DNA of 64,000 nucleotides from Leptospira ainlahdjerensis (lineage in GTDB: Bacteria > Spirochaetota > Leptospiria > Leptospirales > Leptospiraceae): the NCBI RefSeq assembly GCF_016919175.1, contig NZ_JAFFPU010000035.1, positions 1 through 64,000 on the forward strand. Direction: 5' to 3'. The notes beneath the pieces were generated by a model. The model searched no databases, had not been told where the DNA came from, and saw only the letters and a program-made list of their open reading frames with translations. The position numbers and the translations under genes were made by a program. This document shows, one piece after another, positions 61,187 to 64,000 of the stretch (the stretch's first letter is position 1; every line of letters starts with the position of its first letter).

Positions 61187-61206
<20 letters not shown>
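59902..61206 (-). CDS. Membrane GAF protein with a degenerate PP2C domain
   Basis: A 434-residue protein with two N-terminal membrane spans (GISILIALGLYFFILSVIPT and LSTLLFAVFVIFPL), a GAF-like domain (about 130-250), and a C-terminal region that aligns by spacing to SpoIIE phosphatases (EPPMIGNIRTEILSREPGEL, then VILKLGVTNQVSVLVLCYIL). The GDxSGHG and DG/DD metal motifs are missing, so it is probably an inactive pseudophosphatase. It is translationally coupled to the active enzyme downstream (GTGA). Its 5' end overlaps argJ by 20 nt. Confidence 0.65.
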
Positions 61207-62344
<1,138 letters not shown>

Positions 62345-62411
62345 TATAGGATCCCTCAACGTGTCTTTTGGGATCTATATTTGGAAAATTCTTCCCTGGG
62401 GAAAGAAGAAT

Positions 62412-64000
<1,589 letters not shown>

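Overview
The window is spirochaete chromosome, from a pathogenic-clade Leptospira. The clearest marker is the gene at 27707-28294, which encodes the OmpA-like lipoprotein Loa22. Other pointers are a 5S rRNA gene standing alone upstream of rpmH-rnpA-yidD-yidC-jag-mnmE, a DUF5939-type adenylate cyclase, many Leptospira-style hypothetical genes with TTG starts, and moderate to low GC. I cannot assign the species.

Layout. 1-10.6 kb: an exported hypothetical protein, tmRNA (tag ANNELALAA), a FrnE/DsbA-like thiol oxidoreductase, a class III cyclase, valine-pyruvate aminotransferase (avtA), a large membrane protein and an FG-GAP beta-propeller lipoprotein. 10.7-15.8 kb: 5S rRNA, then the rpmH-rnpA-yidD-yidC-jag-mnmE operon, in which rnpA has no ATG, GTG or TTG start. 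15.8-20.8 kb: malic enzyme, an unrecognised 691-residue protein and fumarase, ending in a strong terminator. 20.9-27.5 kb: a compact prophage-like block between fumC and loa22. It has a leftward early operon (Gam-like nuclease inhibitor, zinc-ribbon protein, DUF1353 protein, several tiny genes), a repressor, an excisionase-like HTH protein, and a candidate lysis cassette (XhlA-like protein, holin-like protein, C39-like peptidase). I see no integrase, transposase, terminase, capsid or tail gene.

27.7-34.0 kb: loa22, an RluA-type pseudouridine synthase, and a leftward operon of a nucleoside phosphorylase-like protein, a spore photoproduct lyase-like radical SAM enzyme, a short-chain dehydrogenase and a nitrilase-family amidase, followed by DUF1232 and inositol-phosphatase genes. 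34.0-41.1 kb: a degenerate tandem intergenic repeat, three overlapping GT4 glycosyltransferases with a methyltransferase-like gene, a divergent nucleotide-sugar reductase/epimerase, a DUF4180 gene and a SanA-like gene. 41.2-42.7 kb: an exported Spy/CnrX-like protein, an ECF sigma factor and a single-span membrane protein, resembling a sigma/anti-sigma/sensor module. 42.9-47.4 kb: cytochrome P450, M23 peptidase and NAD+ DNA ligase.

47.8-53.4 kb: a lipid operon (acyl-CoA synthetase, acyl-CoA dehydrogenase, MaoC hydratase, thiolase-like protein without the usual cysteine). 53.6-57.2 kb: small hypothetical genes and a SUFU-domain protein. Here a roughly 246-bp MITE-like element with terminal inverted repeats and a 12-bp flanking duplication appears to have split a formerly ATGA-coupled gene pair. 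57.2-64 kb: a 30-residue Lys/Ala-rich histone-like protein, a membrane GAF-PP2C phosphatase coupled to a degenerate PP2C partner, argJ, and a PhoR/PhoB-type two-component pair cut by the window edge. Coordinates of short sites were read by eye. No searches were run.
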